Assembly (NCBI GenBank): GCA_002373715.1
Contig: DFLI01000115.1
Span: 1 to 16,666, forward strand
From: Bacteroidales bacterium UBA3623
GTDB lineage: Bacteria; Bacteroidota; Bacteroidia; Bacteroidales; UBA932
Direction: 5' to 3'
DNA: 16,666 nt
A program made the translations under genes and the position numbers. The stretch's first letter is position 1. Each line of letters starts with the position of its first letter. The notes under the pieces are model-generated. The model did no database searches, was not told the DNA's origin, and saw nothing but the letters and a program-made list of their open reading frames with translations. Positions 14,955-16,666 of this stretch are shown here, one piece after another.

Positions 14955-16666
14955 ATGCCCGAGATGTCCACCAAGTTTGTTCCCAAGCACAAAGGGGACA
15001 AAAACCCGAATCCCAAGCTCCTGAAATTCGTCCGCCACGTCACGGACCGCATTCCCGGCAAAATCAAGATGACCACGGACGCCCCGGAATACTGGGGTCT
15101 GGCCTGCATCTTCGAAGACGAAATGGACGCCGTAACCCGCGAAGCCGCACTGGACTTGCTGCTGGACATGCTTCCCGGCAGTTTCTTCAAGGTGAGAAAG
15201 CATCACGACTATGCCACCCTGCATGAAATGAACGCCAAGAAGCACTATACGCCAGACGACAAAAGCTTTGACCAGCTTCTGGACAAGCTGGCTTACTTTG
15301 GCATGCTGGAGTACGACTACGGAGACCAGTACACCAAAGACGGCCCCGTTCCCGGCACATCCTTCGAGCGTGAAGCCCGCATCTACTGGGTACCCATGTT
15401 TGTTCCCGGCAGCGCAGAATACACCAATATGAACGTGGAGCTCATGGACAAGCATCCGGAACTGGCCATGTTCTTTGAGCGTATGACCTTCCTGCCGCTG
15501 GAAAAGATTACCCCCATGGTGCCCATGGGCGGCAGCGGCATCGGCATGCACGTCATTCCCGTGGAAAAAGCCATTTCCATGGAAAACGAGTCCATAGACA
15601 TAGAGCACATCTCCTACTGGCTCAAACGCTACGAGGGCCATCTGGGCGTGGGCATCTGCTCCTGCCGATACGGCCGCAAGAAGTTGGACGAGGGCTGCGC
15701 CGACGATTACCGGGACTGGTGCATCGGCGTTGGCGACATGGCCGACTACCTCCGGGAAACCGGCCGAGGCCACGACATAACTTACGAAGAAGCCATGGCC
15801 ATTCTCAAGAAGGCCGAAGACCACGGTTTTGTTCACCAGGTGACCAACATTGACGGTGAGGGCAAGATTTTCGCCATCTGCAACTGTAATGTCAAAATCT
15901 GCAATGCCCTGCGCACCAGCCAGCTCTTCAATACGCCCAATATGTCCCGCAGCGCCTATGTGGCCGAGGTAGACCCGAAGAACTGCGTAGCCTGTGGCCG
16001 ATGCGTGGAGTACTGCCCCGCCGGAGCCGTGAAGCTGGGCCAGAAGCTCTGTACCCAGCACGGTCCTCAGACCTATCCCAAGCAGGAACTGCCGGATGCC
16101 GCCAAATGGGGCGAAGACAAGTGGAACGAAGATTACCGGGACCGCAACCGCATCAACTGCTATCCCACCGGTACCTCTCCCTGCAAAACCGCCTGCCCGG
16201 CCCACATTGCCGTTCAGGGATACCTGAAGAAAGCGGCCGAGGGCAAATACACGGAAGCCCTGGAGCTCATCAAGCGGGAGAATCCCTTCCCCGCCGTTTG
16301 CGGCCGCATCTGCAACCGCCGCTGCGAGGATGCCTGCACCCGCGGCACCATAGACAGGGCCGTTGCCATTGACGCTGTTAAGAAATTCATCGCAGAAAAG
16401 GATTTGCATGCCGAAACCCGCTTCATTCCCGAAGTAAATATCTGCTCCAACGTACAGGAGCGCTGGGAAGAGAAGATTGCTATCATCGGCGGCGGCCCGG
16501 CCGGCCTTTCCTGCGCCTATTACCTGGCTACCATGGGTTACAAGCCTACCGTATTTGAGCGAAACCCCGAGCCCGGCGGCATGCTCCGCTACGGCATCCC
16601 GTCCTACAAGCTGGACAAGGAGGTGATCAAGGCCGAGATTGACATCATGCGAGAGATTGGCGTAGA
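14955..16666 (+). CDS. Multi-iron-sulfur GltD-like FAD/NAD(P)H oxidoreductase with N-terminal regulatory-like region (3' end off window)
   Basis: The frame is open from the ATG at 14955 to the right edge (570 codons seen). Residues about 1-225 are helical and could include a winged-helix-like part (KSFDQLLDKLAYFGMLEYDY); no enzyme motif is seen there. Cys235, 237, 248 and 256 (GICSCRYG to DWCIG) and the ICNCNVKIC segment (Cys309, 311, 316) resemble Cys-rich parts of ferredoxin-like proteins. A ferredoxin motif CVACGRCVEYCP follows (C344, C347, C350, C354). Next comes a GltD-type Fe-S domain with Cys410, Cys414 and the CxxxCxxxCxxxC set 449/453/457/461. An FAD-binding Rossmann motif IIGGGPAGLSCAYYL (G512-G517) and PGGMLRYGIP complete the visible part. 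It likely moves electrons between NAD(P)H and ferredoxin-type carriers. Coupling to hypB (4-base gap) suggests a hydrogenase-linked role, which is inference. A plain glutamate synthase small subunit is unlikely given the long N-terminus. Confidence 0.85.
   Translation, partial: MPEMSTKFVPKHKGDKNPNPKLLKFVRHVTDRIPGKIKMTTDAPEYWGLACIFEDEMDAVTREAALDLLLDMLPGSFFKVRKHHDYATLHEMNAKKHYTPDDKSFDQLLDKLAYFGMLEYDYGDQYTKDGPVPGTSFEREARIYWVPMFVPGSAEYTNMNVELMDKHPELAMFFERMTFLPLEKITPMVPMGGSGIGMHVIPVEKAISMENESIDIEHISYWLKRYEGHLGVGICSCRYGRKKLDEGCADDYRDWCIGVGDMADYLRETGRGHDITYEEAMAILKKAEDHGFVHQVTNIDGEGKIFAICNCNVKICNALRTSQLFNTPNMSRSAYVAEVDPKNCVACGRCVEYCPAGAVKLGQKLCTQHGPQTYPKQELPDAAKWGEDKWNEDYRDRNRINCYPTGTSPCKTACPAHIAVQGYLKKAAEGKYTEALELIKRENPFPAVCGRICNRRCEDACTRGTIDRAVAIDAVKKFIAEKDLHAETRFIPEVNICSNVQERWEEKIAIIGGGPAGLSCAYYLATMGYKPTVFERNPEPGGMLRYGIPSYKLDKEVIKAEIDIMREIGV

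Noticed and set aside
14177..15190. Minus-strand ORF across hypB and the start of the flavoprotein
   Set aside because: It runs antisense to hypB, whose GTPase motifs are unmistakable.
14862..16409. 515-codon antisense ORF over the flavoprotein gene
   Set aside because: It is codon-aligned with the flavoprotein frame, which has clear Cys and FAD motifs. The antisense product has none.
14955..16666. Simple glutamate synthase small subunit (gltD)
   Set aside because: About 400 residues with extra Cys-rich elements precede the GltD-like part, and no gltB is visible.

Overview
The window reads as a chromosomal segment of a moderately high-GC member of the Bacteroidales (Bacteroidota), most likely gut- or host-associated. 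The evidence is a SusC/SusD outer-membrane pair, two fimbrial-type lipoproteins, a Bacteroidota-style AnmK kinase, and several promoters with the Bacteroides -7 box TAnnTTTG. The genus cannot be fixed from sequence alone. No rRNA, tRNA, insertion sequence, integrase, CRISPR array or phage gene was seen.

Region 1 (1-6029, + strand) is the distal part of a cell-surface adhesin or fimbria operon. It holds a FimB/Mfa2-like lipoprotein whose start lies off the left edge. Three bases later comes a 1673-residue lipoprotein of the DUF4906 type. This has an EF-hand-like Asp/Asn loop, three tandem Ig-like modules and a separate C-terminal domain, and probably acts as a large tip or accessory adhesin.

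Region 2 (6026-7090, - strand) is anmK, which recycles anhydro-MurNAc from the cell wall. It converges on the adhesin gene with a 4-base overlap. A 327-base AT-rich divergent promoter region (7091-7417) separates it from region 3.

Region 3 (7418-12357, + strand) is a two-gene susC-susD operon closed by a strong intrinsic terminator. No glycoside hydrolase, protease or sigma/anti-sigma regulator is next to it, so its substrate cannot be inferred.

Region 4 (12360-14180) has a short formate/nitrite-transporter-like membrane protein (+ strand). It converges, with a 23-base overlap, on an M23-family cell-wall endopeptidase lipoprotein (- strand).

Region 5 (14276 to the right edge, + strand) starts a redox or hydrogenase-associated operon. 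hypB (nickel-handling GTPase) is followed after 4 bases by a very large iron-sulfur flavoprotein that runs off the window. That protein combines an N-terminal helical region, Cys-rich segments, a 4Fe-4S ferredoxin motif and a GltD-like NAD(P)H/FAD module. The hypB-flavoprotein pairing without visible [NiFe]-hydrogenase genes is the most interesting feature of the window.
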